DNA of 64,000 bases from Psococerastis gibbosa (taxonomy: Eukaryota > Arthropoda > Insecta > Psocodea > Psocidae): the NCBI GenBank assembly GCA_963971405.1, contig OZ020484.1, forward strand, positions 1,736,001 to 1,800,000, read 5' to 3'. The position numbers were made by a program, and so were the translations under genes. The notes beneath the pieces were generated by a model. That model was not told the origin of the DNA. It searched no databases and saw nothing but the letters and a program-made list of their open reading frames with translations. Positions 25,001-30,487 of this stretch are shown one piece after another; the first letter of the stretch is position 1; every line of letters begins with the position of its first letter.

Positions 25001-25352
25001 ATAAGGCCTGCCAATGTTTAACAATCATTTGCCCTTTCATCGGACATTATGCCAAATAGAGGTTGACTAGGAGGACCAGTCCGAGACTTGAAAGGGAGTT
25101 TCAGTCAAAGATGTTCAATGGGTCCATTGGCCCTTCTCTATATTTTTAAGACGTTTGGCGTTTTCGACATAGTGGATTCAACAACCACCTTTACTCCATT
25201 CTGCCCTAAGCCCCTCTTCGAAAATAAGTGTTCGCTTTAATTTGCCTTCATTCCAGGAGTACTTGGATCCCGGTCTGCCCGAAGTGGCGACGCCGCCTTC
25301 AAGCCCAGATGACGAGGGGAACTTTCCATCGCCCGCACCGCTGTCTTTCTAA
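6940..25352 (+). CDS. FGFR: FGFR-family receptor tyrosine kinase gene, 5' end not found
   Basis: This is the extent of a spliced gene for a fibroblast growth factor receptor, a plasma-membrane receptor that binds FGF with heparan sulfate and signals through its split tyrosine kinase to Ras/MAPK. Exons recognised are 6940-7075, 12312-12618, 21312-21450, 22586-23024, 23642-23937, 24255-24695 and 25257-25352. Joining them in phase gives D2, D3, one membrane helix, juxtamembrane, complete kinase and a short tail. Upstream exons for signal peptide, D1 and acid box were not seen. Kinase motifs are intact: [28 protein letters not shown]. Three anomalies are described in the exon entries: a missing D3 cysteine, a broken juxtamembrane frame and a non-GT donor. 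It may therefore be a pseudogene or a divergent paralogue. Family identity is strong; functionality is open. Confidence 0.9.
7176..7330. repeat. Fragment of C/G-homopolymer repeat
   Basis: CCAGGGGCGCCCC, ATGCCCCCGGGGGGACCC and TTTCCAGTTTTGTAAATAAAGT match the body of the repeat at about 46930-47000. It lies in the FGFR intron. Confidence 0.5.
7331..8480. other. FGFR intron, AT-rich, no feature recognised
   Basis: Very AT-rich with a TATATATATATA run near 7850 and TTAATTAA-type repeats near 7975-8015. No exon recognised. Confidence 0.4.
8490..8612. mobile_element. hAT-like MITE fragment, right end GGATCCGTCCCTG
   Basis: It matches 59270-59393: GGTAAATCTATTGT, AATC(C)TACATA, TTTTCCTATTTTGACCC, a long C-run, then GAGCTGGATCCGTCCCTG. 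The terminal CCGTCCCTG is the same as at the right end of the element at 33040-33243. The left end is not clear. Confidence 0.55.
8613..9044 (-). mobile_element. LINE 3' fragment, reverse-transcriptase C-terminal region
   Basis: The minus strand encodes [54 protein letters not shown] and [11 protein letters not shown] in one frame. These are motifs of the region following the reverse transcriptase in a common group of non-LTR retrotransposons. The open run is about 116 codons, the rest of the element is missing, and it lies antisense in the FGFR intron. Exact clade not assigned. Confidence 0.8.
9045..9350. other. FGFR intron, no feature recognised
   Basis: AT-rich, with a T-run at about 9300-9312. 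Nothing else recognised. Confidence 0.4.
9351..9785. mobile_element. Foldback MITE, TTAGGCGCCCATTCCA tips
   Basis: The left arm TTAGGCGCCCATTCCACATA continues ACGTACAACGTCAATGAAAA. It is the inverse of the right arm ending GAATGGGCACCTAA. Arms are about 55 bp. The core has TGACGCCATTTTTTAATTTTAG and TTGATCATTGATCAATTTT, and is shared in reverse orientation with the foldback at 59929-60318. TTA/TAA at the edges would fit a PIF/Harbinger-type target site, but there is no transposase. Confidence 0.75.
9790..10440. other. FGFR intron, no feature recognised
   Basis: No exon, repeat end or RNA gene recognised. Confidence 0.4.
10540..10840 (-). mobile_element. Ty1/copia LTR retrotransposon fossil (RNase H part)
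   Basis: Read on the minus strand, the segment shows the copia-type RNase H signature [10 protein letters not shown], then [11 protein letters not shown] and the HTDVRYHYH region, in the order known for Ty1/copia pol. Only this part of pol is recognisable; no LTRs, gag or integrase were seen nearby. It is a broken, old fragment with several disruptions, lying antisense in the FGFR intron. Confidence 0.7.
11090..11240. repeat. Fragment of C/G-homopolymer repeat
   Basis: GGGGAGACCCCCGGTCCCGG, then CTGCGTACGTCCATGAGAAT and GGCTTTCC. The last part matches about 46567-46600 and 47250-47280. Confidence 0.6.
11343..12212 (-). repeat. Repeat family A, full copy (reverse)
   Basis: It begins AAGAACCGGTCCGAGTTTAC and ends GGAAAGCAAT, the reverse of the copy at 15743-16604. 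Inside are the conserved CACCTGACGTCACTGGA segment, TCGTTACTCAATTTAACAC, an ACAGACAG run and TTGGGTTCCTGGGACATGAA. It ends about 100 bp before the FGFR exon at 12312. Confidence 0.85.
12312..12618 (+). CDS. FGFR: FGFR exon: end of D2 and first half of D3
   Basis: The acceptor is TTCTATTTCAG and the donor CAG|GTATGC. The first base completes Trp from the upstream exon. Reading: [20 protein letters not shown], where DGAVYSC is the strand-F cysteine motif of D2; a D2-D3 linker; then [20 protein letters not shown] and [18 protein letters not shown], which align with NTTVVxGxDVEFxC and the core Trp of D3. D2 end and D3 start share one exon. The residue that should be the D3 strand-B cysteine is Tyr (codon TAC). 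The exon ends in phase 0, matching 21312. Confidence 0.85.
12660..13310 (+). repeat. Repeat family A, truncated copy
   Basis: It starts CAATTTATACGTAGTATAAA about 40 bp after the FGFR donor and follows the family through TTACACGTTTTGAGGTCCCA, the GTCTGTCTTTCTGTCTG stretch, G-runs and CAACACATTGCGTGCCCTGC. The right-hand 250 bp or so of a full copy is missing. Confidence 0.8.
13423..13818. mobile_element. Foldback MITE flanked by TTAA, copy 1
   Basis: TTAAGAGGATATGCTACGTA at the left is inverted as TACGTAGCATGTCCTCTTAA at the right. Each arm is roughly 190 bp and the whole is near-palindromic, with inner ACTTCCATAAGCC and inverse copies. A second copy lies at 39638-40043. TTAA at both edges would fit a piggyBac-type target site, but no transposase is present. 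Confidence 0.8.
13942..15110 (+). mobile_element. Mariner transposon, left part, broken transposase
   Basis: The left inverted repeat TACGTGGCTGGTCCGAGAAG at 13942 pairs with the end at about 20475. A decayed DD34D transposase follows on the + strand. The N-terminal helix-turn-helix region ([27 protein letters not shown]) starts near 14122. Later come HDNALAH (second catalytic Asp, frame near 14780) and [16 protein letters not shown] (third Asp) through YRVKKRQC ending at 15059. In-frame stops lie in the N-terminal part (the fourth codon, and just after NWFN) and frame changes separate the blocks, so it is inactive. It is interrupted by the insertion at 15111-20443. Confidence 0.85.
15743..16604 (+). 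repeat. Repeat family A, full copy (reference orientation)
   Basis: About 860 bp running from ATTGCTTTCCAATTTATACG to GGACCGGTTCTT. The left GCTTTCCAATTTAT is inverted near the right end as ATAAATTGGAAAGC. The extra 28-base tail holds a small hairpin (CGAGTAAACTCG). It contains a GTCTGTCGGTC microsatellite and GTGACGTCAGGTGGAC. No coding potential. Other copies: 4600, 11343, 12660, 30488, 31341, 57716. Class unknown. Confidence 0.85.
16740..17570 (+). mobile_element. LINE reverse transcriptase fragment (left of insertion)
   Basis: Translation shows [20 protein letters not shown] and, in a shifted frame about 85 bases on, [11 protein letters not shown], the RT catalytic box. These are followed by [43 protein letters not shown] and [12 protein letters not shown]. 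This is the order of a Jockey/CR1-like non-LTR reverse transcriptase. Several frame changes and a G-run show decay. It continues after the element at 17571-18727. Confidence 0.85.
17571..18727. mobile_element. Inverted-repeat DNA element with GGGCAAAGTGGAA iterations
   Basis: TTGTAGGGGAGA at the left edge is inverted as TCTCCCCTACAA at the right. GGGCAAAGTGGAA variants occur four times in the left quarter (near 17584, 17762, 17782, 17804). The inverse (TTCCACTTTGCCC) occurs about five times near the right end (18280-18715). It splits the LINE. The tip GTAGGGGAG is shared with the enclosing element at 15111-20443. There is no transposase, so it is non-autonomous. The superfamily is not assigned; clustered subterminal motifs recall ISL2EU-type elements. 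Confidence 0.8.
18728..19000 (+). mobile_element. LINE 3' end (right of insertion)
   Basis: Continuation of the LINE at 16740-17570. The frame from 18747 reads [47 protein letters not shown] and ends at a TAA near 18987. This is the usual C-terminal region after the reverse transcriptase of such LINEs. A short 3' region follows. Confidence 0.75.
19115..19640 (+). mobile_element. Second LINE 3' fragment, split by an 88-bp insert
   Basis: The translated + strand reads [40 protein letters not shown], then after the insert at 19344-19431 [48 protein letters not shown] and stop. It resembles the C-terminus of a Jockey-like ORF2. It is followed by TAATAATAA and A-rich sequence typical of a LINE tail. 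Confidence 0.75.
19344..19431 (+). mobile_element. 88-bp retroposed insert with (GAA)n tail
   Basis: A perfect 11-bp duplication ATTTTAAAAAA flanks it at 19333-19343 and 19432-19442. The insert starts TCCGCGCAGCCGTGTC and ends in GAGAAGAAGAAGAAGAAGAA-type repeats. It interrupts the LINE reading frame. The length, the tail and the target duplication indicate L1-type-mediated or similar target-primed insertion of a very short template. The source is unknown. Confidence 0.8.
19857..19900. repeat. Hairpin followed by GAA-rich tail
   Basis: CCTTGTCCAG-GGAATA-CTGGACAAGG is a perfect 10-bp stem with a 6-base loop, followed directly by AAAAGAAAGAAGAAGAAG. It may be the 3' end of another retroposed sequence. 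The origin is unknown. Confidence 0.5.
20444..20475 (+). mobile_element. Mariner right inverted repeat
   Basis: GTAGGCTAAGTACTTGTCGG, then ACCAGCCACGTA, is the inverse of the left end at 13942 with few differences. It completes the mariner that was split by the element at 15111-20443. Confidence 0.85.
20630..20720 (-). mobile_element. SINE 3' part, partial copy (reverse)
   Basis: TTATTGTACTAAGC, then GCGGAGTTAGGGCC and CATACACTCAACTAG match the 3' half of the tRNA-derived SINE at 62123-62325 in reverse. Confidence 0.6.
20749..20922. mobile_element. hAT-like MITE with 8-bp duplication AACACTAA
   Basis: The terminal repeat CATGGCAGTGCCCAGG at the left is inverted as CCTGGGCACTGCCTTG at the right, differing at one base. 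AACACTAA lies directly outside at both ends (20741-20748 and 20923-20930). The body has long C-runs. There is no coding sequence. The 8-bp duplication is the hallmark of hAT transposition. Confidence 0.85.
20931..21311. other. FGFR intron with Arg/Asp-rich open frame
   Basis: A short + frame (21041-21244) reads [20 protein letters not shown] among others. It matches nothing I recognise. Its possible acceptor phase does not fit the FGFR exons on either side, so it is not called a gene. Confidence 0.3.
21312..21450 (+). CDS. FGFR: FGFR exon: second half of Ig domain D3
   Basis: The acceptor is CACACATTTCAG and the donor GAAG|GTAAGG. It reads in phase 0: [20 protein letters not shown], then [19 protein letters not shown] and AYLRVLE. 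It aligns with FGFR D3 after the IIIa junction (LxxRNVTxxDxGxYTCLAGNS...SAWLTVL). The strand-F Cys is present, although its partner in the preceding exon is Tyr. The position equals the alternatively used IIIb/IIIc exon of vertebrates; only one version was found here. It ends in phase 1. Confidence 0.85.
21465..21688. mobile_element. hAT-like MITE 14 bp inside the FGFR intron
   Basis: CAGTGGCGGCGCT at the left end is inverted as AGCGCCGCCACTG at the right. GGTTATATT before and GGTTATAAT after form a near-perfect target duplication. The body has a C-run of about 14 and CCCTCCGGGG. It begins only 14 bases after the donor GT of the D3 exon (21451), so the +5 to +13 intron bases are part of the duplicated target. 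Confidence 0.8.
21700..22276. other. FGFR intron, no feature recognised
   Basis: No exon or repeat recognised. Confidence 0.4.
22277..22440. mobile_element. Foldback MITE with TAATACCGGGGTTAA core
   Basis: CTGCAGTCTGATCGAGGCGT, then TTATAATACCGGGGTTAAAT, is inverted at the right as AAATACCGGTATTATAAACG, then CCCCGATCAGGCTGCAG. Arms are about 45 bp. The ACCGGGGTTAA part is shared with the larger foldback at 55061-55538. It lies about 145 bp upstream of the FGFR transmembrane exon. Confidence 0.75.
22586..23024 (+). CDS. FGFR: FGFR exon: transmembrane, juxtamembrane and kinase N-lobe start
   Basis: The acceptor is TCTTCGTTCCAG and two bases complete Val. It reads [11 protein letters not shown], then helix [20 protein letters not shown], then [20 protein letters not shown] and RQ, and meets TGA at 22747. 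From 22739 a different frame reads [17 protein letters not shown], which aligns with the FGFR segment TPLVRITTRL. It goes on through [20 protein letters not shown], the glycine loop LGEGAFG and AVKMLK with the catalytic Lys. So the exon needs either one base skipped or removal of 22735-22768 as a 34-nt GT..AG intron. The expected phase-1 end AAAG at 23024 is followed by TTGAGT, not GTGAGT. Confidence 0.8.
23157..23340 (-). mobile_element. LINE 3' end in FGFR kinase intron
   Basis: The minus strand encodes [20 protein letters not shown], then [19 protein letters not shown], characteristic of the final ORF2 segment (a GRPRxRW-like run) of a LINE group. It is short and antisense to FGFR, and starts about 130 bp after the abnormal donor at 23025. 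Confidence 0.7.
23642..23937 (+). CDS. FGFR: FGFR exon: kinase helix C to hinge and helix E
   Basis: The acceptor is AACGATTTCAG and the donor AGG|GTAATG. With G from the preceding exon it reads [20 protein letters not shown], with the helix-C Glu in the SEME motif. It continues [18 protein letters not shown], hinge [20 protein letters not shown], an insert loop, then [18 protein letters not shown]. All parts match FGFR kinases. It needs a phase-1 upstream exon, which is why the missing GT at 23025 matters. The end is in phase 0. Confidence 0.9.
24255..24695 (+). CDS. FGFR: FGFR exon: catalytic loop to kinase C-lobe
   Basis: The acceptor is TTTATTTTTCAG and the donor GAG|GTAAGT. 147 codons are open in phase 0. 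It starts [16 protein letters not shown] (catalytic Asp), [10 protein letters not shown] (DFG), then activation-loop tyrosines [66 protein letters not shown] and ILAQTANE. Every invariant C-lobe residue I can check is present. This argues for recent or ongoing constraint on the kinase. Confidence 0.95.
24780..24915. other. CTTCTT-rich patch, possible LINE tail
   Basis: TCTTCTTCTTCTTCATCAGC, followed by CAACGCCCGTCC, looks like the reverse of a GAA-tailed retroelement end such as those at 38900 and 19344. Too short to classify. Confidence 0.3.
25257..25352 (+). CDS. FGFR: FGFR last exon: C-terminal tail
   Basis: The acceptor is CTTCATTCCAG. It reads [20 protein letters not shown], then [11 protein letters not shown] and TAA at 25350-25352. 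NE-EYLD across the junction matches the conserved FGFR NEEYLDL motif, whose Tyr lies just after the kinase domain. The tail is shorter than in vertebrate FGFRs. No AATAAA was seen in the next 500 bases, so the 3' UTR end is undefined. Confidence 0.9.
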   Translation, partial: EYLDPGLPEVATPPSSPDDEGNFPSPAPLSF

Positions 25353-26160
25353 TTCCTGACCCGCATGGACGCTATTAACTGTGTTGTGTGTCGTGCAAAT
25401 TGTGCTTTAATACTGATTACAAATTTTCCTATAACATTTAACATAAAAATGATTGGCCCCAGGGCAGGATTAACCTTCACTGAGCCCCTAGGCATTGCAA
25501 TTGGCTCAGTCACCTATAAATTACAATGTACCGTAAAAGGAGAAACCAGGCGGCCCTGTATTAATAGAAAAGTTCCAAGATACACTAAATGAAGTCTAAA
25601 TCTACTGAATAATACTGTGGCGATAATTATTATTACCAATCATAACCTGGGATTAGAAATGTAAACAAGATGCTTTTATAAATTATATTATATATATTAC
25701 AATATAATAATTGAAGAAGGGTGCTTGTAGATCTCTAGCACCCTCAGAACTTCAATAGAAAAGAGGAAGGACTGAAAGTCAACAGAATTTGGTATCCAGC
25801 CTTGAACAAGACCACAACAAAGAAACTGGTGTCATCATCCGGAAATCAGGTTGGGGAAGTAGGGAGCCAATCAGGTATGAAGAAGACTCCACCTCCACCC
25901 CCACCACCCCGCAACTTAGTATTAATATCCCCCTGCCCAGTGCCCACACAGTTGCTGCTGAGCCTCCAAGATACAATCTCAGAAGTCTACGCAGTTCCAC
26001 TGAAGATGTCGACCGCAGATGTTGACGAAACGTTTGGAAGTTTGCTTTCATTTCGACCACGGCCCATCAGCCCCGATTCTACAGGTTCTTCAATCGACAC
26101 CGGCCGTGAAAGCTTTTGATGTTACATTAACATAATATTATTTCAATTCTCTATTGTATA
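25353..26160. other. Possible FGFR 3' UTR with an unrecognised open frame
   Basis: It contains a short repeat-like piece (GGCCCCAGGGCAGGATTAAC near 25457). Two overlapping + frames are open at 25789-26119, one with a poly-Pro run and ending STGSSIDTGRESF, the other with EPPRYNLRSLRSS; the minus strand is also open. I do not recognise any of them. It could be the end of a transposable element or an alternative terminal exon. Confidence 0.3.
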
Positions 26161-26634
26161 TATACGTACGGATACCGGGCTTTATATTTTAAAATATAAA
26201 ATTAATGTTAAATTGGAACGCAAAAATACCTGTACTAGCCCATTGCATACTTACCTAGTCTATATTCTACCGACTGGGTGCCGGATTTAGCTTTATATTA
26301 TTCAAGAAAATTTTCCAATTTTCCTGCAATAATTCCAATAATTATTCCATATCAGGATGAAAGATATAAACCAACGTTTAATATCGAAAAATTTATGTAA
26401 AAATGATGGGTAAATTAAGTACTTTCTACAAAAAGTACGAAAGCATTGAATAAAACAGCTTCTAAATAAACTAAAACTGGAGTGGCGCCTCATACGAGTT
26501 TGCTGGTGTTTCATTTCCGTTCTACTAGTTCCCGCCAATTGTCTGCAGCAAATTTTGTTTCAAACTGGTTATTGCATTATTTTTTGGACTTTTATGGGTA
26601 CCGTAATCCCTACTTTATTTAGTATTATTTAGAA

Positions 26635-26945
26635 CAGTTGTTCCCAAACTTTTTTGTCCGTGGACCACTAGATTATTTTATAATTTTCCTTGGACCCCCA
26701 AAGCTGCGTCAAGAATATTGTTAAATTGTAGGATGATTTGTTTATACAATTTTATTACATGCTAAAATATAATTAAATGTTCAGTACTGGTATCGGTTGG
26801 ATTTTATAGTTCATTGCCAAGACTTACTGCAATTTACTTCAAATTTCCAATATCTTGGCTGATTTTTTTTTCTTTCTTATTTCTTCCTTTGGTGCGTTAA
26901 CCATCTGATATATGTCTGTGGACCACCGGTGGCCCATGGAACATA
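26635..26945. mobile_element. hAT-like repeat fragment (GTTCCCAAACTTTTTTGTCC)
   Basis: CAGTTGTTCCCAAACTTTTT with GTGGACCACT at the left, and GTGGACCACCGGTGG at the right, resemble the ends of hAT-derived MITEs common in animals (CAGGGGTCCCCAAC type). No target duplication was seen. Confidence 0.35.
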
Positions 26946-27126
26946 ATCTCTCACTGCCCCTCTCGAAAATCCTGGGGAGGGGGGACTCGACAAATAACTG
27001 GGGCTGGCTAAGCCCCTGACCCCCTAATGACGAAATATCGCCTTCTACATGTTATCATCTAAGGGAAGATAGAAGGGATGAGGGCTCCCAGCAGAAGAAG
27101 AACAGCCTGAAAAACTTTTTTTTCAA

Positions 27127-27420
27127 TTACGCCATAGCATTAGGCATCCTTCCTTGCAGCCCAATACAGCACATAATCTGGTGACCCTCTGCTATTGGCG
27201 ATAGCTGGGCAGTTGTTTTCTGTCCATTTCCTCCCGGGTGTCGCACACAGGGCAGAAATTTTCCGAAAGTTTCCACTGATCCACCTATACGGTGAAAATA
27301 TTTTTGAATGCAGTCATGGCCCGTAGTTAACCTAAATTCCGCCACTGACTGGTGTATGGATAGGTTTTTGGGCGGACTGTCTTTCTTCTGGACTAGTATT
27401 TCCCACGATTGAAAAGTGAT
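27127..27420 (-). mobile_element. LINE C-terminal (RNase H-side) fragment
   Basis: The minus strand reads MAEFRLTTGHDCIQKYFHRI, the FRLxTGHDxxxxHLHRIG motif that follows RNase H in many non-LTR retrotransposons. The following Cys/His part is degraded and the frame ends at 27127. The rest of the element is absent. Confidence 0.6.
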
Positions 27421-27519
27421 TTGGCACGAGCTAGAGTTCCCTATTCATCAGAGCAGCAAGGACCAGATTTTCAGAGCCACTCTTCGCTAGAAGATGCAAT
27501 TTTGTATTATTTATATTGT

Positions 27520-27575
27520 ATGTAACGATTTCTATGAATACCTTTGAAATAAACATTATCTTATCTTATAAAGTA
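27520..27575 (+). other. Retroelement-like 3' tail (AATAAACATTATCTTATCTT)
   Basis: CCTTTGAAATAAACATTATC, then TTATCTTAT, is like the 3' end of a LINE or of a processed mRNA in + orientation. It opposes the LINE fragment next to it, so two elements probably abut here. Confidence 0.35.
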
Positions 27576-27759
27576 GAAGAAGAAGGAGTGCCAAAGGCCC
27601 TTCCCATATACGATAATTATACTGTATCTCCATTTAGTCCTAAACGTGATAATTAAATACCGACAAGCACTTACTACCTAAATTTCTCTAATTTCCATAA
27701 TTGCACAAAATGTCATCAATGAAACCGACGCGATAGCGCACAGGGTCGAACCCCGATCA

Positions 27760-28140
27760 TTCCCCCCGTTCTCTAATCAGCTGACGAGATTTTACGCGCG
27801 ACCAAGGTTGTTGCCCCGTGACGTACCCATGACGTCACCCTGCACAACACTCGAGCCCCATTACCATCTACTTCCACACTGAAATGTTGCCCAGACAGCG
27901 TGAAAACAATCTGTAGCACGTCACGTTCGGCCGGACTCGGCGTAGGCCGAGCCGTTCGGCTATTTTCGCGGTTTGTTTTCGTCTTAGGGCAGTCAACTTA
28001 GTTCGGTCGCTGACATTAGTTTGCTGATGGTATTTTGGTGTGAAATTGTGAATATTTAGAGTTGATTTTTTAGTGGTTTTTCACGACGGTGGATCGCGTT
28101 CGACGTGGTTTTGGATTTTATCTAAAACGTATGATAAATA
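27760..28140 (+). promoter_or_regulatory. CpG-rich promoter-like region with possible 5' UTR exon
   Basis: This stretch is much richer in CpG than its surroundings (GTTCGGCCGGACTCGGCGTA, ATTTTCGCGG). It holds CRE-like sites GTGACGTACCC and ATGACGTCACC near 27820-27840 and an initiator-like GCAGTCAACTTAG near 27991. A possible donor AAAAC|GTATGA lies at 28128. No coding exon was linked to it, and its strand and gene are inferred only. Confidence 0.3.
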
Positions 28141-28149
28141 CTTTGGAAT

Positions 28150-29700
28150 TGGCTTAGTGATTCTAAATACTGTATGTAGCCTATAGTTTTTTTGCTGTAG
28201 TCTAAAGTTACATTACTTAATTTGTAATATTATGTTTTGCTATGTATATAACTATAAGGTAACCCATTGCCAAGGTGTTGAGTGAAATCTTGGAATTTAG
28301 GCCTACAGTGTGTAGGGAGGCGTAATTTTGGAGTACTAAGCTAAAATGTTGGTGTAGCCTACTAAATAAAAAAAGGTATACTAGGCAAGGGGAGCCCCCA
28401 TTATAGAGCTAGCCTGTCCAGTTCGTAGAACAGTTTTTAATGTCATTTATGCAAAGGTGGTGAATTTTTTTTCAACTGCCTGCTGCCTGTTTAATAGCCT
28501 TTTTTTTTGCATTTATGGGCCTGACGTTGCTGTTGTTGTTGAAAGTGTGAAGTGAGCGAAAACCCCATGCACAGTTCATTTAAAGACACATCATTATGTT
28601 TTTTTGGGCAAATGTAAATTTCCTCTAGATTCATACAATAAGTATAGCCATAAATAAAAGTAAAAGTAGCCGAAATGCTCTTCTATACATTTTGATACAC
28701 ATATGTAGCGTAGCCGTTGCTAAAACAGTTCGACCACACTTTTTTAATCCGTGGACCTATAACCTAACCATTGAAATGTCGAGGAGCATTTCTTCTACTA
28801 CATCTACGCTTATTTATGTTCCATGTATCCGGAGAATTTTATTTTTGTAAACAAGAAGGGGGGCGTCATATTTTCTCTCCAGATACTAGTATATTGTGAA
28901 TGAATAGTCTATTCAGTTGCCTAGCTATTTGTTTGTAGGGGTGAACAAAATAAAATTTAAACATCCTAGAGAACAAGTTTTCAGACGTAGCGTACATATG
29001 CATGTTTGAAATAAGATTAGTTTTTGAGAGGAATACTGGAGGCACCACTAGACATTGGACCATGTGAGTGCTGTCTTACTCCATAACAGAATTCAGAACT
29101 CTTTACCGGGTCCATTGTTATGGAGGAGGACGGCACCCTCATGTTTCAATGTACAGTGGTGCCTCCAGGATTCGGATTCACCACAAAATATTTCAACGCG
29201 TGGGACCGCGCCGTATAGTAGAAATTCTGGAATGAAGGTTCACCCAAGATGAGTACAGTAAGTCATTTGTAAGTTAATTTATTACGTTATAATTTTACAA
29301 TTACGTCGATACTACATAAGTTTATGATATTTTGACCCATAACTAATCCCCCCCCTCCAAATGTAACAGTGACCAGGATTGTTTTTGGGAGGAGGCTGCG
29401 GTCCTGTAGTATGTACTAGTAGTAAAATGTCGAACATCTAGAAAGTTCAATTATTCTATCTAGTGAGAAGCTAAAAAATTTCGTTCCCTCCCCCTGGTTA
29501 CGGGCCTGCCCAGAGGTATTATTTTCATTTCTAGAATAACTTCGGGCGCACAGACGCTATAAAATTCTGCGAATGTCCGCCCTATCTTTATTTTTTCGTT
29601 CAGATTCAGATTCAGTGGGGATCGTAAACAAGGCGGCTATTCCGTCTGTCAATATTCCGTCATTTATGCATCAATAATAAGTCTCTACTATATTATAACT
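28150..29700. other. Non-coding stretch, no gene recognised
   Basis: No recognisable exon. A piece at about 29290-29360 (TACATAAGTTTATGATATTT, TGACCCATAACTA, C-run) resembles the hAT-like MITE right ends at 8490 and 59270. A T-run of about 20 lies at 29703-29723. Confidence 0.4.
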
Positions 29701-29758
29701 TAATTTTTTTTTTTTTTTTTTTTAAAACAGAACTGTTTTATTATTTCCGTTGTTGCAG

Positions 29759-29853
29759 CTTGTACATCAACGAAAACAACGTGAGCCTCATCAACCAAAC
29801 GCTGGAGACATTGACTGAATACTGCCAGGGCCCATGCCATGACAATCAGAACT
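29759..29853 (+). CDS. ITPR: Single exon of an inositol 1,4,5-trisphosphate receptor
   Basis: The acceptor is CCGTTGTTGCAG. One base completes a codon, then 31 codons read [31 protein letters not shown]. This closely matches the RIH-associated region of IP3 receptors (LYINEKNVxLINQTLESLTE, YCQGPCHENQNC), tetrameric ER calcium channels opened by IP3. The likely end is AACT|GTATAA, after which ITPR would continue CIATHESNG; the genomic reading beyond does not match, so an intron or break follows. No other ITPR exon was found in the window. It may be one exon of a very large gene or an isolated exon duplicate. Identity is strong, status uncertain. Confidence 0.75.
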
Positions 29854-29859
29854 GTATAA

Positions 29860-30230
29860 TTATATATTTATAATACTATAGATAAGTTAAATAGCCTATC
29901 TACATAATAGTCTCCTTAAAACAAAAATTATTGATGCACAAAATGACGGAATAATGACAGATGGAATAGTCGCCTCAGTCGCAGGGCAAGATACTTTCAA
30001 TTCTGTTAATACAAATTTAAGCTAAACTGAACGCTTGGCTTCGTCAACTTACAGAAATGTTCGAAATGGAATTTAACATGAGTTGTTAACACGGTTGCCT
30101 ACCTTCCTACTTGCAGGTTCGTTCAGGTTTTATGCATTTACAGGTGCAAGCTAAACAAATCCATCATTATTCTGCATAGAAAAGCATCCATCCCGTAGAA
30201 AATTGGCAGCCGGCAATTTAATATTTATTA
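29860..30230. other. Non-coding stretch, no gene recognised
   Basis: No second ITPR exon or other feature was recognised. Note ATTCCGTCATTTATGCATCA near 29650 and its inverse TGATGCACAAAATGACGGAA near 29932; this pair surrounds the ITPR exon. Confidence 0.4.
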
Positions 30231-30239
30231 TTTTTTATT

Positions 30240-30480
30240 CAATGAACTCAGCAATTTATCAAAATATTGGTTCATTTAAGCTGTACTACTTCATGCATCA
30301 TATAATAAGGTTTTATTAATTTTTGGTTTATAGTTGTTTCATGATATCTACGTGAAATTGTAGTCCTGAATTATTTTCATGAAAAAGCTACGCTACCAAA
30401 AAATAAAATAAAATATTATAGTATGCTTGAAGAAGTCTTCTTCAACTTAAATGAGCCAGATCTTTAAAATCTTGCTTTCT
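30240..30480. mobile_element. Diverged copy of the TTAA foldback family
   Basis: TACTTCATGCATCATATAAT, TTTTTGGTT, AAGTCTTCTTCAACTTAAAT and GAGCCAGATCTTTAAAATCT, then TGCTTT, match the inner part of the foldbacks at 13423 and 39638. The tips are lost. Confidence 0.5.
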
Positions 30481-30487
30481 TAAAAAA

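Noticed and set aside
25779-26119. Three overlapping frames including one with poly-Pro
   Set aside because: Not called as a gene: no recognised similarity, both strands open, no clear exon signals. Kept as a noted possibility.
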